This document shows, one piece after another, positions 29,279 to 39,329 of a DNA stretch of 64,000 bases. The translations under genes were made by a program, and so were the position numbers. A model generated the notes under the pieces. The model searched no databases. It saw only the letters and a list, made by a program, of their open reading frames with translations, and was not told the DNA's origin. Source of the stretch: Billgrantia endophytica (GTDB lineage: Bacteria; Pseudomonadota; Gammaproteobacteria; Pseudomonadales; Halomonadaceae); NCBI RefSeq assembly GCF_002879615.1, contig NZ_PNRF01000032.1, positions 62,001 through 126,000 on the forward strand, written 5' to 3'. Within the stretch, counting starts at the first letter, position 1. Each line of letters starts with the position of its first letter.

Positions 29279-31540
29279 ATGACCATGGATATCCAGGTGG
29301 CGGAAGGCGACGTTGAACGCCTCTCGCTGCGCGAATATACCGAGAAGGCGTACCTCGACTACTCGATGTACGTGATCCTCGACCGGGCGCTGCCGCACAT
29401 CGGTGACGGCATGAAGCCGGTGCAGCGACGCATCATCTACGCCATGCGCGAGCTGGCGTTGGGTGCCAACGCCAAGTACAAGAAGTCGGCGCGGACCGTC
29501 GGCGACGTGCTGGGCAAGTTCCACCCTCACGGTGACAGCGCCTGCTACGAGGCGATGGTGCTGATGGCCCAGCCCTTCAGCTACCGCTATCCGCTGGTGG
29601 ATGGCCAGGGCAACTGGGGCAGCCCCGACGACCCCAAGTCCTTCGCGGCGATGCGCTATACCGAAGCGCGGCTGTCGAAGTTCGCCGAGGTGCTGCTCGC
29701 CGAGCTGGGGCAGGGCACCGTCGACTGGACCCCCAATTTCGACGGTACCATGAACGAGCCGGTGGTGCTGCCGGCGCGGCTGCCCCATGTGTTGCTCAAT
29801 GGCGGCACCGGCATCGCCGTCGGCATGGCCACCGATATCCCGCCGCACAATGTCAGGGAAGTGGTCGAGGCCACCTGCCACCTGCTGCGCAACCCGGGTG
29901 CGACGACGACGGATCTGGTCGAATTCCTGCCCGCGCCCGATTTCCCCACCCAGGCCGAGATCATCACGCCCCGAGCTGACCTGCGCAAACTCTACGAGAG
30001 CGGCCGTGGCTCGGTGAAGCTGCGCGCCTGCTATACCCTGGAAGAGGGCAAGGTGGTGGTCACCGCGCTACCCTACCAGGTCAGCGGCTCCAGGATACTG
30101 GAACAGATCGCCGCCCAGATGAACGCCCGGAAGCTGCCCATGGTGGCGGATCTGCGCGACGAGTCGACACACGAGGATCCGACCCGGCTGGTGATCGAGC
30201 CGCGCTCCAACCGGGTCGATATCGAGGCGTTGATGGCGCATCTGTTCGCCACCACCGATCTCGAGAAGAACATTCGGGTCAATCTGAATGTCATCGGCCT
30301 GGACGGTCGCCCACGGGTGATGCCGCTGCCCGACATGCTCGGCGAGTGGCTGCGCTTTCGCCGCGCCACGGTGCGTCGGCGCCTGGAACACCGCCTGGGC
30401 AAGGTGGAGGACCGGCTGCACATCCTGGAAGGCCTGCTGGCGGCCTATCTCAACCTCGACGAGGTCATCCGGATCATCCGCGAGGAGGACGAACCCAAGG
30501 CCGAATTGATGCGCGCCTTCGCACTCTCCGATCGCCAGGCCGAAGCGATACTCGAGCTGCGCCTGCGCCATCTGGCCAAGCTCGAGGAGATGAAGATCCG
30601 TGGGGAGCAGGACGCCCTGGAGAACGAGCGCAAGCGTCTTCAGGAGCTGCTCGGCAATGAAGCCGCCTTGACCGATCTGATCGAAGAGGAGATTCGCGAG
30701 GCGGGGCGCGAGCATGGCGACGAGCGTCGTGCACCCATCGTCGAGCGCGAGGAGGCCCGGGCGCTTTCCGAGGTCGAGTTGATGGGTGCCGATCCCATCA
30801 CCGTGGTGCTGTCCGAGAAGGGCTGGATTCGCGCTGCCAAGGGACATGAGATCGACCCGGAAGGGCTCTCCTACAAGTCCGGGGACGGTTTCTCCCTGGC
30901 GGCCCGGGGCAAGACCAACCAGCCGCTGGTGCTGCTCGACGACACCGGGCGTGCCTATACCCTGGCGGCCCACAACCTGCCCAGCGCACGGAGCCAGGGC
31001 GAGCCGGTGACCGGGCGGGTCAACGTGGTGGCGGGAGCCCATATGGCGGGTCTGATGCTGGCGCCGCCGACCACCCGCTACCTGCTGACCTCCGATGGGG
31101 GCTATGGTTTCGTGGCGCGCCTGGAGGAGCTGACCGGCAAGAACAAGTCGGGCAAGTCGGTTCTCTCGGTGCCCAAGGGGTGTCGCGTGATGGCGCCGGT
31201 GCAGGTGCCCGATGGGCAGGGCAGCTATGTGGCGGCCGTTTCCAGCGAGGGGCGCCTGCTGGTCTTCCCGCTCGATCAGTTGCCCGAGATGTCCAAGGGC
31301 AAGGGCAACAAGATGATCGACATCCCGGGTGCCAGGGCGGCGAGGCGAGAGGAACTGGTGCGCGATATCGCGGTGCTGCCGGAAGGCGCGGCCCTGGTGA
31401 TCCATGCCGGCAAGCGCAAGTTGACGCTCAAGGCCGCCGAACTGGATTACTATCGCGGTGAGCGTGGCCGACGTGGCAGCAAGTTGCCCCGCGGTCTGCA
31501 GAAAGTCGATCGTTTGGAGAGCTCGACGTCTGGAGGTTGA
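29279..31540 (+). CDS. parC: Topoisomerase IV subunit A
   Basis: This 753-residue protein is the DNA-cleaving subunit of topoisomerase IV. The catalytic tyrosine is Y127 in [11 protein letters not shown]. The quinolone-determining stretch keeps the sensitive residues S87 and E91 (GDSACYEA). The C-terminal domain has beta-propeller-like blades ([28 protein letters not shown]). Start at 29279 follows AAGG at the right distance. Confidence 0.97.
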   Translation: MTMDIQVAEGDVERLSLREYTEKAYLDYSMYVILDRALPHIGDGMKPVQRRIIYAMRELALGANAKYKKSARTVGDVLGKFHPHGDSACYEAMVLMAQPFSYRYPLVDGQGNWGSPDDPKSFAAMRYTEARLSKFAEVLLAELGQGTVDWTPNFDGTMNEPVVLPARLPHVLLNGGTGIAVGMATDIPPHNVREVVEATCHLLRNPGATTTDLVEFLPAPDFPTQAEIITPRADLRKLYESGRGSVKLRACYTLEEGKVVVTALPYQVSGSRILEQIAAQMNARKLPMVADLRDESTHEDPTRLVIEPRSNRVDIEALMAHLFATTDLEKNIRVNLNVIGLDGRPRVMPLPDMLGEWLRFRRATVRRRLEHRLGKVEDRLHILEGLLAAYLNLDEVIRIIREEDEPKAELMRAFALSDRQAEAILELRLRHLAKLEEMKIRGEQDALENERKRLQELLGNEAALTDLIEEEIREAGREHGDERRAPIVEREEARALSEVELMGADPITVVLSEKGWIRAAKGHEIDPEGLSYKSGDGFSLAARGKTNQPLVLLDDTGRAYTLAAHNLPSARSQGEPVTGRVNVVAGAHMAGLMLAPPTTRYLLTSDGGYGFVARLEELTGKNKSGKSVLSVPKGCRVMAPVQVPDGQGSYVAAVSSEGRLLVFPLDQLPEMSKGKGNKMIDIPGARAARREELVRDIAVLPEGAALVIHAGKRKLTLKAAELDYYRGERGRRGSKLPRGLQKVDRLESSTSGG

Positions 31541-31587
31541 ACCGACCCGATTCCACCAATCTGCTCGGTCTTGTAAAAGGCAAGACG

Positions 31588-31683
31588 GCAAAGGGGCAGG
31601 CCGAAGAGGAGGTCATTTGCCATGGATGGCAAATGTAGCGCCCAGGGATGGGTTCACAGCGCCTCCTCGCAGGCCTGGCGCCG
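31588..31683 (+). repeat. Structured dispersed repeat, copy B (parC-serB gap)
   Basis: The hairpin CATTTGCC/GGCAAATG (31614-31621 with 31628-31635) is perfect and capped by ATGGAT. It is followed by the conserved GTAGCGCCCAGGGATGGG block and outer arms AGGCCGAAGAGGAGG / CCTCCTCGCAGGCCT. A further small hairpin GTCTTG/CAAGAC (31568-31586) precedes it and may be the parC terminator. Confidence 0.72.
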
Positions 31684-31718
31684 AAAGCCGCCAGTACCCG
31701 CTTATTCTTGAGGCACGT

Positions 31719-32933
31719 ATGACAAGACGACTGCTGATACGCGCCACCGGCGCGGCACGACCCGGCCAGCTGGCCGGCCTGGGACAGGCCATGGCGCGCA
31801 GCGGCGCTCGACTGCTGGACATCAATCAGAGCGTCACCTTCGGCATGGTCTCGCTGGAGGCGCTGGTGGGGCTCGACCGGGACAGCGACCTGGAGAGTGC
31901 GCTGAGTGCCGCCGGCGACACCCTGGGACTCGACGTGCAGGCCATCCAGGTGAGTGCCGAGGATTACCAGCGCTGGAGCGTTCAGGCCAGCGAGCCGCGG
32001 CTGATCCTGACCCTGCTGGCGCCGCATCTGCCCGCGGGCATCCTGGCCGAGGTGGGAGCGCTGACCGCCGAGCACGGCCTGACCGTGGAGCTGATTCATC
32101 GCCTTTCCGGGCGTGAGCCACTGGACGGCGGGGTGCCCGCGTACGGCTCCTGCGTCGAATGCTGGCTGCGTGGGGAGGAGGTGGACCTCGATGCGCTGCG
32201 CGAGAAGGCCCTGGCGCTAGGTGCCATGCATGGTGTGGACATCGCCATTCAGGAGGATTCCATCTGGCGCCGGCATCGTCGCCTGGTCTGTTTCGACATG
32301 GACTCGACGCTGATCCAGGCCGAGGTGATCGATGAACTGGCCCGCCGCCACGGCGTCTATGATGACGTGGCCGAGATCACAGAGCGTGCCATGCGCGGTG
32401 AACTGGACTTCCAGCAGAGCTTCCGGGAACGCATGAGCAAGCTCAAGGGACTCGACGAGGCCGTGCTCGCCGAGATCGCCGAGACACTGCCGATGATGGA
32501 CGGTGTCGAACGGTTGATGATGCACCTGAAGCGCCTGGGCTACCGCACGGTGATTCTGTCCGGGGGCTTTACCTACTTCGCCAGGCACCTGCAGGAGAAG
32601 CTCGGTTTCGACGAGGTTCATGCCAACGAACTGGTGATCGAAAATGGCAAGGTGACAGGCGAGGTCCGCGAACCGATCCTGGATGCGAACCGCAAGGCCG
32701 ACTTGCTGCGGGAAATCGCCGAGCGGGAAGGGCTCGCCCTGGAGCAGACCATCGCCGTGGGGGACGGTGCCAATGACCTGAAGATGCTGTCCACCGCGGG
32801 TATGGGCATCGCTTTTCGTGCCAAACCACTGGTTCGCAGCCAGGCACGGCAGTCGATCTCGACCCTGGGAATCGATGCGGTACTCTACCTGATGGGCTAT
32901 CGTCAGGTGGATCTGGAAGACGAGTCACGCTGA
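31719..32933 (+). CDS. serB: Phosphoserine phosphatase
   Basis: This 404-residue enzyme has an N-terminal regulatory half with ACT-like domains (residues about 1-175). The HAD phosphatase half has the nucleophile motif CFDMDSTLIQAEVIDELA, the RMSKLKGL loop, VILSGGFTYFA and VGDGANDLKML. It makes serine from phosphoserine. The start at 31719 gives the usual Pseudomonas-type length. Confidence 0.95.
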   Translation: MTRRLLIRATGAARPGQLAGLGQAMARSGARLLDINQSVTFGMVSLEALVGLDRDSDLESALSAAGDTLGLDVQAIQVSAEDYQRWSVQASEPRLILTLLAPHLPAGILAEVGALTAEHGLTVELIHRLSGREPLDGGVPAYGSCVECWLRGEEVDLDALREKALALGAMHGVDIAIQEDSIWRRHRRLVCFDMDSTLIQAEVIDELARRHGVYDDVAEITERAMRGELDFQQSFRERMSKLKGLDEAVLAEIAETLPMMDGVERLMMHLKRLGYRTVILSGGFTYFARHLQEKLGFDEVHANELVIENGKVTGEVREPILDANRKADLLREIAEREGLALEQTIAVGDGANDLKMLSTAGMGIAFRAKPLVRSQARQSISTLGIDAVLYLMGYRQVDLEDESR

Positions 32934-32996
32934 TACGCTGGTCCCGAGACGCAAACTGGCTTACCTTCGAAGAATCCCATCGGACCGGAGGTCGCC

Positions 32997-33254
32997 ATGC
33001 CCCAAGCGCGTTTCACTACCGAGCAGCTGGAAGAGCTCAATATCCTCTGTCTGTTCAACCTGGATACCACCCAGGAGGGCATCAAGGTGCATTCCAGCGC
33101 CGCTCCGGAGGCCGTTGCAGCGGCGGCACGGCTGTATGACAAGGGACTGGTGACCCAGGCGGACGGCGGCTACATGACACCGCTCGGCCGGGAAGCCGCC
33201 CAGCACGCCCAGGACCTGCTGGGTCTTCTCGACCCGGCCAATCTCACGACCTGA
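32997..33254 (+). CDS. TIGR02647 family protein
   Basis: This 85-residue protein has the pattern LEELNILCLFNLDTTQEGIKVHSSAAPE followed by RLYDKGLVTQADGGYMTPLGREAAEH-like sequence. That is the TIGR02647 family of small gammaproteobacterial proteins, whose second half resembles a winged-helix end. Function is unknown. It is convergent with the SDR gene downstream, with a 12-base palindrome ACCCGGCCGGGT (33263-33274) between them that may stop transcription. Confidence 0.82.
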   Translation: MPQARFTTEQLEELNILCLFNLDTTQEGIKVHSSAAPEAVAAAARLYDKGLVTQADGGYMTPLGREAAQHAQDLLGLLDPANLTT

Positions 33255-33282
33255 CGCCTCGCACCCGGCCGGGTAACGCCTT

Positions 33283-34137
33283 TCAGGTATTGAGCACGAC
33301 GCCACCGTTGAGATGCAGCGTCTGTCCGCTCATGTAGGACGACTCCTCACAGGCCAGGTAGACATAGGCCGGCCCCATTTCGGAAGGCTGGCCGGCTCGA
33401 TCCATCGGTACCTGCCCGCCGAAGTAGGCCACCTTCTCCTCCGGGAAGCTTGCCGGTATCAGCGGTGTCCACACCGGCCCCGGCGCAACGGCATTGACCC
33501 GGATCCCCCGGTCCACCAGTGCCATGGCCAGGGAGCGGACCAGCCCTTGGATGGCACCCTTGGTGGCGGTGTAATCGATCAGCGAGTCGTTGCCCTTGAA
33601 GGCGTTGATCGAGGAGGTGGAAATGATGACATCCCCCTCGTTCATGTGGGGAAGCGCCGCCTGGGTCAGGTAGAAGTGACTGAAGACGTTTGTCTGGAAG
33701 GTGCGCTGGAGCTGTTCGGGGGGGATCTCCGTCACGTCGTTCCAGTCGTACTGTTCGGCCGAGTTGTGCACCAGGATGTTGACCTTGCCGAATTCAGCCA
33801 GGGTCCTGTCGACGATCTCATGGCAGAAGTCCGGCTTGCCCACATCGCCCTTGAGTACCAGGCAGCGCCGTCCTTCGGCTTCGACCAGGCCCCGGGTTTC
33901 CTGGGCGTCGGTGTCCTCTTCAAGGTGAACGATCACGCTGTCGGCGCCCTCGCGGGCATAATGCACGGCAACCGCGCGGCCAATGCCGCTGTCGCCCCCG
34001 GTAATGATGGCGACCTTGTCCTTGAGTTTGTCTGCGCCCCGGTAGGTGTCACGAATGAACTCGGGCCTGGGGCTCATGACATGCTCGTCGCCTGGCTGAG
34101 CCTGCTGTTCCTGGGGAGGTTGCTTCCGTTCGCTCAT
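33283..34137 (-). CDS. SDR family oxidoreductase (YghA-like)
   Basis: This 284-residue short-chain dehydrogenase has the nucleotide loop ITGGDSGIGRAVA, a catalytic serine region (IISTSSINAFKG), the YTATK catalytic Tyr/Lys pair and VNAVAPGPVWTPLI. The polar glutamine-rich N-terminus (MSERKQPPQEQQAQPG) is typical of the YghA/YhdF stress-related group. The start at 34137 has AAAGGAG upstream. Substrate is unknown. Confidence 0.88.
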   Translation of the reverse strand: MSERKQPPQEQQAQPGDEHVMSPRPEFIRDTYRGADKLKDKVAIITGGDSGIGRAVAVHYAREGADSVIVHLEEDTDAQETRGLVEAEGRRCLVLKGDVGKPDFCHEIVDRTLAEFGKVNILVHNSAEQYDWNDVTEIPPEQLQRTFQTNVFSHFYLTQAALPHMNEGDVIISTSSINAFKGNDSLIDYTATKGAIQGLVRSLAMALVDRGIRVNAVAPGPVWTPLIPASFPEEKVAYFGGQVPMDRAGQPSEMGPAYVYLACEESSYMSGQTLHLNGGVVLNT

Positions 34138-34480
34138 GTGATGGGCTCCTTTCCTTGTCGCACTTCTGCCGCACGGCAACGCAAGTGGCTCCTTCTGGAG
34201 CCGGCTCCTTGTGACCGCTTCTGCGCGCAGTTGGTGACTTGAAGGTAGAAGAGCCCGCCTGGCATGTACAAGCAACAACGGTGAAGGATGGTTGTGCTGG
34301 AGTAACTTGGCGTGATCGCGTGACCAAGCTCCACCGGCCGCTGCATGGTACCATCACGCCGTCTCGGCTCTGCTCCAATCCCCAGTCGGGGCCTGTGTGG
34401 CTTGACAGGACGTTCTGCCGGTTCTGTCGGATCCATGCAAGACGCCTTATGTCATAGATCGGTATGAGATTTTCTTGCCC
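34138..34480. other. 343-bp gap between divergent SDR and channel genes
   Basis: No gene is supported here. It should contain the promoters of both divergent genes. A TTGACA occurs at 34399-34404 on the plus strand but lacks a good -10 at standard spacing. Nothing else stands out. Confidence 0.5.
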
Positions 34481-35311
34481 ATGAGCGCTTCCATCGATAT
34501 CTGGCGCGATCGCTTCGAGCGGCTGCGCGCGAACAAGCTCTTCGAGCTGACGGTGATCGGCATCATCGTCTTCTCGGCACTGCTGATCGGTGCCAAGACC
34601 TACGATGAGACCACCCGCTTCCAGCAGACGCTGCTGGTGCTGGACGTGGGCGTGACGATCTTCTTCCTGATGGAGATCCTGATCCGCATGGCGGCGGAGC
34701 GGCAGCTGCGCGATTTCTTCCGCAAGGGCTGGAACGTCTTCGACTTCCTTGTCGTCACTGCCAGCCTGATCCCCATGGACGACTCGGAGATGGTCCTGTT
34801 GGCACGGCTGCTGCGCATCTTCCGCGTGCTGCGTCTGGTCTCGATGATTCCCGAGCTGCGCATGCTGATGGCGGCGCTGTTCAAGTCGATTCCGCGCATG
34901 GGCTACGTGGCGCTATTGATGTTCATCATCTTCTACATCTATGCGGCCATCGGCAGCTTCCTGTTCAGCGACGTGGACGAGCAGCTGTGGGGCAACATTT
35001 CCCTGGCCATGCTGACACTGTTCCAGGTCGCCACCTTCGAGAGCTGGGCCACGGCGGTGCTCTACCCCACCATGGAGCACTATCCCTACGCCTGGATCTT
35101 CTTTCTCACCTTCATCTTTCTCAACGCTTTCATCTTCCTCAACATGATGATCGGCATCGTGCTCGACGTGATGCAGAAGGAGAGCGTGCAGATCGAACTG
35201 GAGAGCGGGACCGGCGAGGCAGCCGAATTGCATGGCCTGCGCGATGATGTGCGGGAACTTCGTGCCCAGCTGTCGAGAATGGAAACGATGCTGGAGCGAC
35301 GGGAAGGATAG
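34481..35311 (+). CDS. Bacterial voltage-gated sodium channel (NaChBac/NavBac family)
   Basis: This 276-residue protein has six membrane segments. S4 carries arginines 109, 112, 115 and 118 at every third residue (ARLLRIFRVLRLV). The pore filter is TFESW at 185-189, matching the TxESW filter of NavBac channels. A C-terminal coiled coil (ELHGLRDDVRELRAQLSRMETML) matches the tetramer-forming tail. It conducts sodium when the membrane depolarises and is linked to motility and pH homeostasis in alkaliphiles. ATG 34481 is preferred over TTG 34475. Confidence 0.92.
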   Translation: MSASIDIWRDRFERLRANKLFELTVIGIIVFSALLIGAKTYDETTRFQQTLLVLDVGVTIFFLMEILIRMAAERQLRDFFRKGWNVFDFLVVTASLIPMDDSEMVLLARLLRIFRVLRLVSMIPELRMLMAALFKSIPRMGYVALLMFIIFYIYAAIGSFLFSDVDEQLWGNISLAMLTLFQVATFESWATAVLYPTMEHYPYAWIFFLTFIFLNAFIFLNMMIGIVLDVMQKESVQIELESGTGEAAELHGLRDDVRELRAQLSRMETMLERREG

Positions 35312-35349
35312 CGCCTAATATGAAATGAGCGAGATCGAACGCAACCGGA

Positions 35350-35373
35350 CCGGACCTCGGGGAACGAGGCCGG
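35350..35373 (+). terminator. Hairpin after the sodium channel gene
   Basis: CCGG-A-CCTCG pairs with CGAGG-CCGG around GGGAA, forming a nine-pair stem with one bulge, 39 bp after the channel stop. No T-run is present. Confidence 0.45.
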
Positions 35374-35400
35374 TGCCCGACAAGGGAAGAGGAGGAAGGG

Positions 35401-36444
35401 ATGACCACTTCGAGCCCACTGGCGGCAAGGCCTTTTCTGCCGCCCTATCTGCTTGAGCGAGTCGTCAGCGGCGGGAGCCTGAGATTGCGCGATTGCGCGC
35501 GCCAGACGCTACTTGTCGATAGCCGGTTTCGCGCCCGCACCGGGGCGGTAGCGCTGCCCCAGGGCAGCCTGCGGCGGGGCGAGCCGGCTCGCTATGTCCA
35601 TTCGGCGGAGCATCAGCAGGTACTGCCCGGCAAGCTGGTGCGCGGTGAGGGAGACGGCGAGAGCGGCGATCCGGCCATCGACGAGGCCTACCAGGGCCTG
35701 GGCGCCACCTACCGCCTGTTCTGGGAGGTCTACCAGCGGCACTCCCTCGATGACCGGGGCATGGCGCTGCTGGCGACCGTGCATTATGGCAAGGACTACG
35801 AGAATGCCTTCTGGGACGGCAACCAGATGGTCTTCGGCGACGGTGACGGCGAGCTCTTCAATCGCTTCACCATTGCCATCGACATCATCGCCCATGAACT
35901 GGCCCATGGTGTCATCCAGCATGAGGCGGCGCTGGAATATGCCTATCAGGCCGGGGCCCTCAACGAGTCGCTGTCGGATGTGTTCGGCAGCCTGGTCAAG
36001 CAGCGCCAGCTGGAGCAGGACGTCGAACGAGCCGACTGGCTGATTGGCGAGGGCCTGTTCACGGAGCGTGTCGCCGGGCGGGCCCTGCGCTCCATGGCCG
36101 AGCCCGGAACGGCGTACGACGACCCCTTGCTGGGCCGTGATCCGCAACCCGGGCATATGGACGACTTCGTCGAGACCCATGAGGACAATGGCGGAGTGCA
36201 TATCAACTCGGGCATTCCCAATCATGCCTTCCATCTGGTTGCCATGGCCCTGGGCGGCCATGCCTGGGAGCGCGCGGGGCGGGTGTGGTACGACACCCTG
36301 GTCGATCGTCGACTGACGCACGATAGCGATTTCGCTGCGTTTGCCGAGTTGACGCGGGACAACGCCGCCAGACGGTTCGGCCCCTCCGGCCAGGAAGTCG
36401 AGGCGATACGCGATGCCTGGCGATCCGTTGGCGTGTTGCCGTGA
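35401..36444 (+). CDS. M4 family metalloprotease (protealysin-like)
   Basis: This 347-residue thermolysin-fold protease has zinc ligands in HELAH (165-169), E189 in NESLSD and the proton-donor region DNGGVHINSGIPNHAF. The short N-terminal propeptide carries the PPYLLERV motif of protealysin-like precursors and there is no signal peptide, as in that group. It is followed with a 4-bp overlap by an emfourin gene, which encodes the dedicated inhibitor. Confidence 0.93.
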   Translation: MTTSSPLAARPFLPPYLLERVVSGGSLRLRDCARQTLLVDSRFRARTGAVALPQGSLRRGEPARYVHSAEHQQVLPGKLVRGEGDGESGDPAIDEAYQGLGATYRLFWEVYQRHSLDDRGMALLATVHYGKDYENAFWDGNQMVFGDGDGELFNRFTIAIDIIAHELAHGVIQHEAALEYAYQAGALNESLSDVFGSLVKQRQLEQDVERADWLIGEGLFTERVAGRALRSMAEPGTAYDDPLLGRDPQPGHMDDFVETHEDNGGVHINSGIPNHAFHLVAMALGGHAWERAGRVWYDTLVDRRLTHDSDFAAFAELTRDNAARRFGPSGQEVEAIRDAWRSVGVLP

Positions 36445-36782
36445 CACGGAGCATTCCGGGTGAGCCACCGGCTCTGACGCCGGGCAGCGTGCTGCGCCTG
36501 AGCCGCGAGGGTGGTCTTGCCCATTTTCCCGGGCTGGCGCGCCCGCGCTGCGTGTATTGCGCGCGGTGCAGCGAGGAGCAGCTTCGCGAACTACAGTCCC
36601 TGTTGAGGGAATTGCCCCGTGACGGTGGGGCGATATCGAGGGATGCCGCTGACCGTCGCCGACTCTGCGTGAAGGTGGTGGATGAGAGGGGAACGGTCGT
36701 CTGGTCGCAAACCGTGCCCGAAGAGTCGGTGCCACAGGCGCTTCTGGACTGGTGGCGCAGGGCCGAAATCGCCCCGCCATGA
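36441..36782 (+). CDS. Emfourin, protealysin-like protease inhibitor
   Basis: This 113-residue protein has the LSREGGLAHFPGLARPR core and a later LCVKVVDERGTVVWSQTVPEE strand region typical of emfourins, slow tight-binding inhibitors of protealysin-like M4 proteases. It starts at a GTG that overlaps the protease stop (GTGA), so inhibitor and protease translation are coupled. The pair probably keeps the cytoplasmic protease silent until needed. Confidence 0.88.
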   Translation: MTRSIPGEPPALTPGSVLRLSREGGLAHFPGLARPRCVYCARCSEEQLRELQSLLRELPRDGGAISRDAADRRRLCVKVVDERGTVVWSQTVPEESVPQALLDWWRRAEIAPP

Positions 36783-37187
36783 GCCAAGACATCACGCCCA
36801 GGCTTGACAAGGGTGCCACAGACTGATTTTCTAGAGGCATGAAACCGTCATTTCACCACCTCAGCCTGGACCTACGACTACTAACCGGCCTTTGAACGCG
36901 CCGGGCGATGTGCCGTGCATCGCGATTTCTTGTCCAGGTCAGTTGAGGTATCGAAATGTCATCCTTCCCAGTTCTTGTCCGTAGCAGCTGTTGTTCTGAC
37001 GTGATCGTGACCGGTCGCGGGAGCCACCGTGCTACTGGCGCCAGCGCCCCGGAATGCCTCGTGCAGCCGGGGCGCTTCCGTTTCCGCGCGAGGTCGCGAA
37101 TTCGGTCCCCTCGCATGATTGACACCTCCATGATGCCGAACCCCCACATCTTGAACGCCAGAGCGCCAGTCCAGGGAGAATGCCGCC
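36783..37187 (+). promoter_or_regulatory. 405-bp leuA upstream region with possible leader peptide
   Basis: No full gene is supported. A TTGACA (36804-36809) suggests a promoter. A short reading frame starts at 36956 behind GAGG and encodes MSSFPVLVRSSCCSDVIVTG, with clustered branched-chain residues. A strong hairpin follows at 37043-37076. The order leader frame, hairpin, leuA resembles an attenuator. Confidence 0.4.
37043..37076 (+). terminator. Hairpin in the leuA leader (possible attenuator)
   Basis: AGCGCCCCGG (37043-37052) pairs perfectly with CCGGGGCGCT (37067-37076) around a 14-base loop, 111 bp before leuA. It is followed by TCCGTTT, not a strong T-run. Confidence 0.5.
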
Positions 37188-38903
37188 ATGATGCTCGATA
37201 ACCCCGCCGCCAAGTACCGCCCCTTCGTCGCTGTCGATCTGCCTGATCGCCAGTGGCCCAGCAAGCGCATCGAGACACCACCGCTGTGGTGCAGTGTCGA
37301 TCTGCGCGACGGCAACCAGGCATTGATCGATCCCATGGATCATGAGCGCAAGCAGCGCTTCTTCGACCTGCTGGTCAAGATCGGCTTCAAGGAGATCGAG
37401 GTCGGCTTTCCCTCGGCATCCCAGACCGACTTCGATTTCGTCAGGGCACTGGTGGAGCAGGACAAGGTGCCCGACGACGTGACCATCCAGGTCCTGACCC
37501 AGGCTCGGCCGCACCTGATCGACCGGACCTTCGAATCCCTCAAGGGTGCCAAGAACGCCATCGTTCACGTCTACAATGCCACCGACCCGGTCTTTCGCCG
37601 GGTGGTGTTCAATGTCGACAAGGCCGAGTGCACCCAGATCGCCGTGGATGCCACCCGGCAGATCCGGCAGCGCATGAGCGAAGCCCCCGAGACCAACTGG
37701 ACCTTCCAGTACTCACCCGAGCTGTTCACCACGACCGAGATGGACTTCGCCAAGGAGGTGGTGGAGGCGGTGATGGAGGCCTACGGCGCCACGGCCGAGA
37801 AGCCGATGATCGTCAACTTGCCCGCAACCGTGGAGGCGGCGACGCCCAACAACTACGCCGACCAGGTGGAGTGGTTCTGCCGCAACGTGAAGAATCGCGG
37901 CAGCCTGATCGTCAGCGTTCACCCCCACAACGATCGTGGCACCGGCGTGGCGGCTGCCGAACTGACGGTGATGGCCGGTGCCGATCGGGTCGAGGGTACG
38001 CTGTTCGGCAACGGCGAGCGCACCGGCAATGTGGACATCGTGACGCTCGCCATGAATCTCTACACCCAGGGCGTGCACCCCAACCTCGATTTTTCCAACA
38101 TCACGCCGATCATGCGCGAGGTGGAGTACTGCAACCAGCTGCCGGTGCATCCGCGTCACCCCTACGTGGGCGACCTGGTCTTCACCGCCTTCTCCGGCTC
38201 GCATCAGGACGCCATCAAGAAGGGCATGGCGGTACGCCGGGTCAATCCGGAAGCGGTCTGGGAGGTGCCTTACCTGCCCATCGATCCCATGGACGTGGGG
38301 CGTAGCTATGAGGCGGTGATTCGCGTCAACAGCCAGTCCGGCAAGGGCGGCGTCTCCTACCTGCTGGAGCAGGAGCACGGCATCGAACTGCCGCGCCGGC
38401 TTTCCATCGAGTTCAGTCATGTGGTGCAGGAAGTGGCCGACCGTACGGCCAAGGAGATTACCTCCCAAATGATCTACCAGGCCTTCGCCGACGAGTATCT
38501 CGAAAAGCGCGAGCCCATGGCGCTGGTCAGTCATCGGCTCTCCTCCGAGCCCGACAGCCCCAGGATTCATCTGGAGGCCCAGGTCGAGCAGCAGGGCGAG
38601 CGGTTGACCCTTCACGGCGAGGGCAACGGCCCCCTGGCGGCCTTTGTCCGGGCACTGGCGGCCGAGGGCAACGATGTCGAGATCATCGACTATCACGAGC
38701 ACTCCCGCGGCCAGGGTGCCGATGCCGAGGCGATCGCCTATGTGGAAGTGCGTATCGAGGGCGAGGCGATATTCGGTGTCGGTATCGACGAGAGCATCAC
38801 GACCGCTTCCATGAAGGCGGTGGTGAGCGCGATCAACCGCTACCGCTCCACCCAGGCGCCGGCCGCTAACGTGACCGCTGAGAGCTTGGCGGAGGTGAAG
38901 TAA
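37188..38903 (+). CDS. leuA: 2-isopropylmalate synthase (long type)
   Basis: This 571-residue enzyme condenses acetyl-CoA and 2-oxoisovalerate, the first step to leucine. Marks are [18 protein letters not shown], the metal-binding [17 protein letters not shown], and [19 protein letters not shown]-terminal LeuA dimer domain for leucine feedback follows (about residues 430-560). It is the yeast/Pseudomonas-like long form. The ATG at 37188 is followed by a second ATG; either may be used. Confidence 0.95.
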   Translation: MMLDNPAAKYRPFVAVDLPDRQWPSKRIETPPLWCSVDLRDGNQALIDPMDHERKQRFFDLLVKIGFKEIEVGFPSASQTDFDFVRALVEQDKVPDDVTIQVLTQARPHLIDRTFESLKGAKNAIVHVYNATDPVFRRVVFNVDKAECTQIAVDATRQIRQRMSEAPETNWTFQYSPELFTTTEMDFAKEVVEAVMEAYGATAEKPMIVNLPATVEAATPNNYADQVEWFCRNVKNRGSLIVSVHPHNDRGTGVAAAELTVMAGADRVEGTLFGNGERTGNVDIVTLAMNLYTQGVHPNLDFSNITPIMREVEYCNQLPVHPRHPYVGDLVFTAFSGSHQDAIKKGMAVRRVNPEAVWEVPYLPIDPMDVGRSYEAVIRVNSQSGKGGVSYLLEQEHGIELPRRLSIEFSHVVQEVADRTAKEITSQMIYQAFADEYLEKREPMALVSHRLSSEPDSPRIHLEAQVEQQGERLTLHGEGNGPLAAFVRALAAEGNDVEIIDYHEHSRGQGADAEAIAYVEVRIEGEAIFGVGIDESITTASMKAVVSAINRYRSTQAPAANVTAESLAEVK

Positions 38904-38920
38904 CCGGCCGGCAGCTGATC

Positions 38921-39020
38921 CGGCGACAGGTCTACGAGGAGGCGCCGTAAACCCATCCCGGGACGCTACTTTTTCCTTCCCTGGAAAAAGACCTCCTCTC
39001 CGACCTGTCCCCGGTGCTGC
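38921..39020 (-). repeat. Structured dispersed repeat, copy C (inverted)
   Basis: This copy is in the opposite orientation to A and B. The hairpin CTTTTTCC/GGAAAAAG (38970-38977 with 38984-38991) is perfect, although its stem sequence differs completely from copies A and B. The outer arms CGACAGGTC...GAGGAGGCGCC and GACCTCCTC...GACCTGTCCCCGG are conserved. It lies between leuA and the epmB remnant. Confidence 0.72.
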
Positions 39021-39044
39021 TCGCCCCGTGGTTACCGGCTGAAG

Positions 39045-39291
39045 CGGCGTCTTGCTGGCTTCGCCGGGGATCTCCCGCACCAGGCGGGGCATCAGGAAAC
39101 CAGGCAGTTGCCCCCTCAGGCCCGCGACCAGTTCGCGGGCCTCGTCGTCCGGTATATCGACAGGCGCCGATCACGGCCTGATTGATCTCGTTGGCATGGT
39201 TGATATGCAGTACCACGACCTTTTGCAGGCGCGTTCCAGTCAGCCAGTCGAGCAGGGCAGCATCGATACGGTCGGGGATCACCACTGGCGG
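39045..39291 (-). pseudogene. epmB remnant (internally deleted, missing start and stop)
   Basis: The minus strand matches two pieces of the intact epmB at 51343-52389. One is the C-terminal end (GQLPGFLMPRLVREIPGEASKTPL, in which the stop is now CAG). The other is an internal piece (VVIPDRIDAALLDWLTGTR and LQKVVVLHINHANEI). About 165 bp that separate these pieces in the intact gene are missing and are replaced by roughly 25 unrelated bases. The N-terminal radical-SAM part is absent. It cannot make a working enzyme. Confidence 0.85.
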
Positions 39292-39329
39292 CCAGTGGCC
39301 TGCGCGACTTGGAACGCCAGATGATATCG

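Noticed and set aside
30068..31591. A long open frame antisense to parC
   Set aside because: It is a mirror of parC codon structure in GC-rich DNA. It has no family motif or ribosome site, and parC is unambiguous.
39045..39291. A functional second lysine 2,3-aminomutase
   Set aside because: The radical-SAM motif, start and stop are missing and about 165 bp are deleted internally, so it is listed as a pseudogene.
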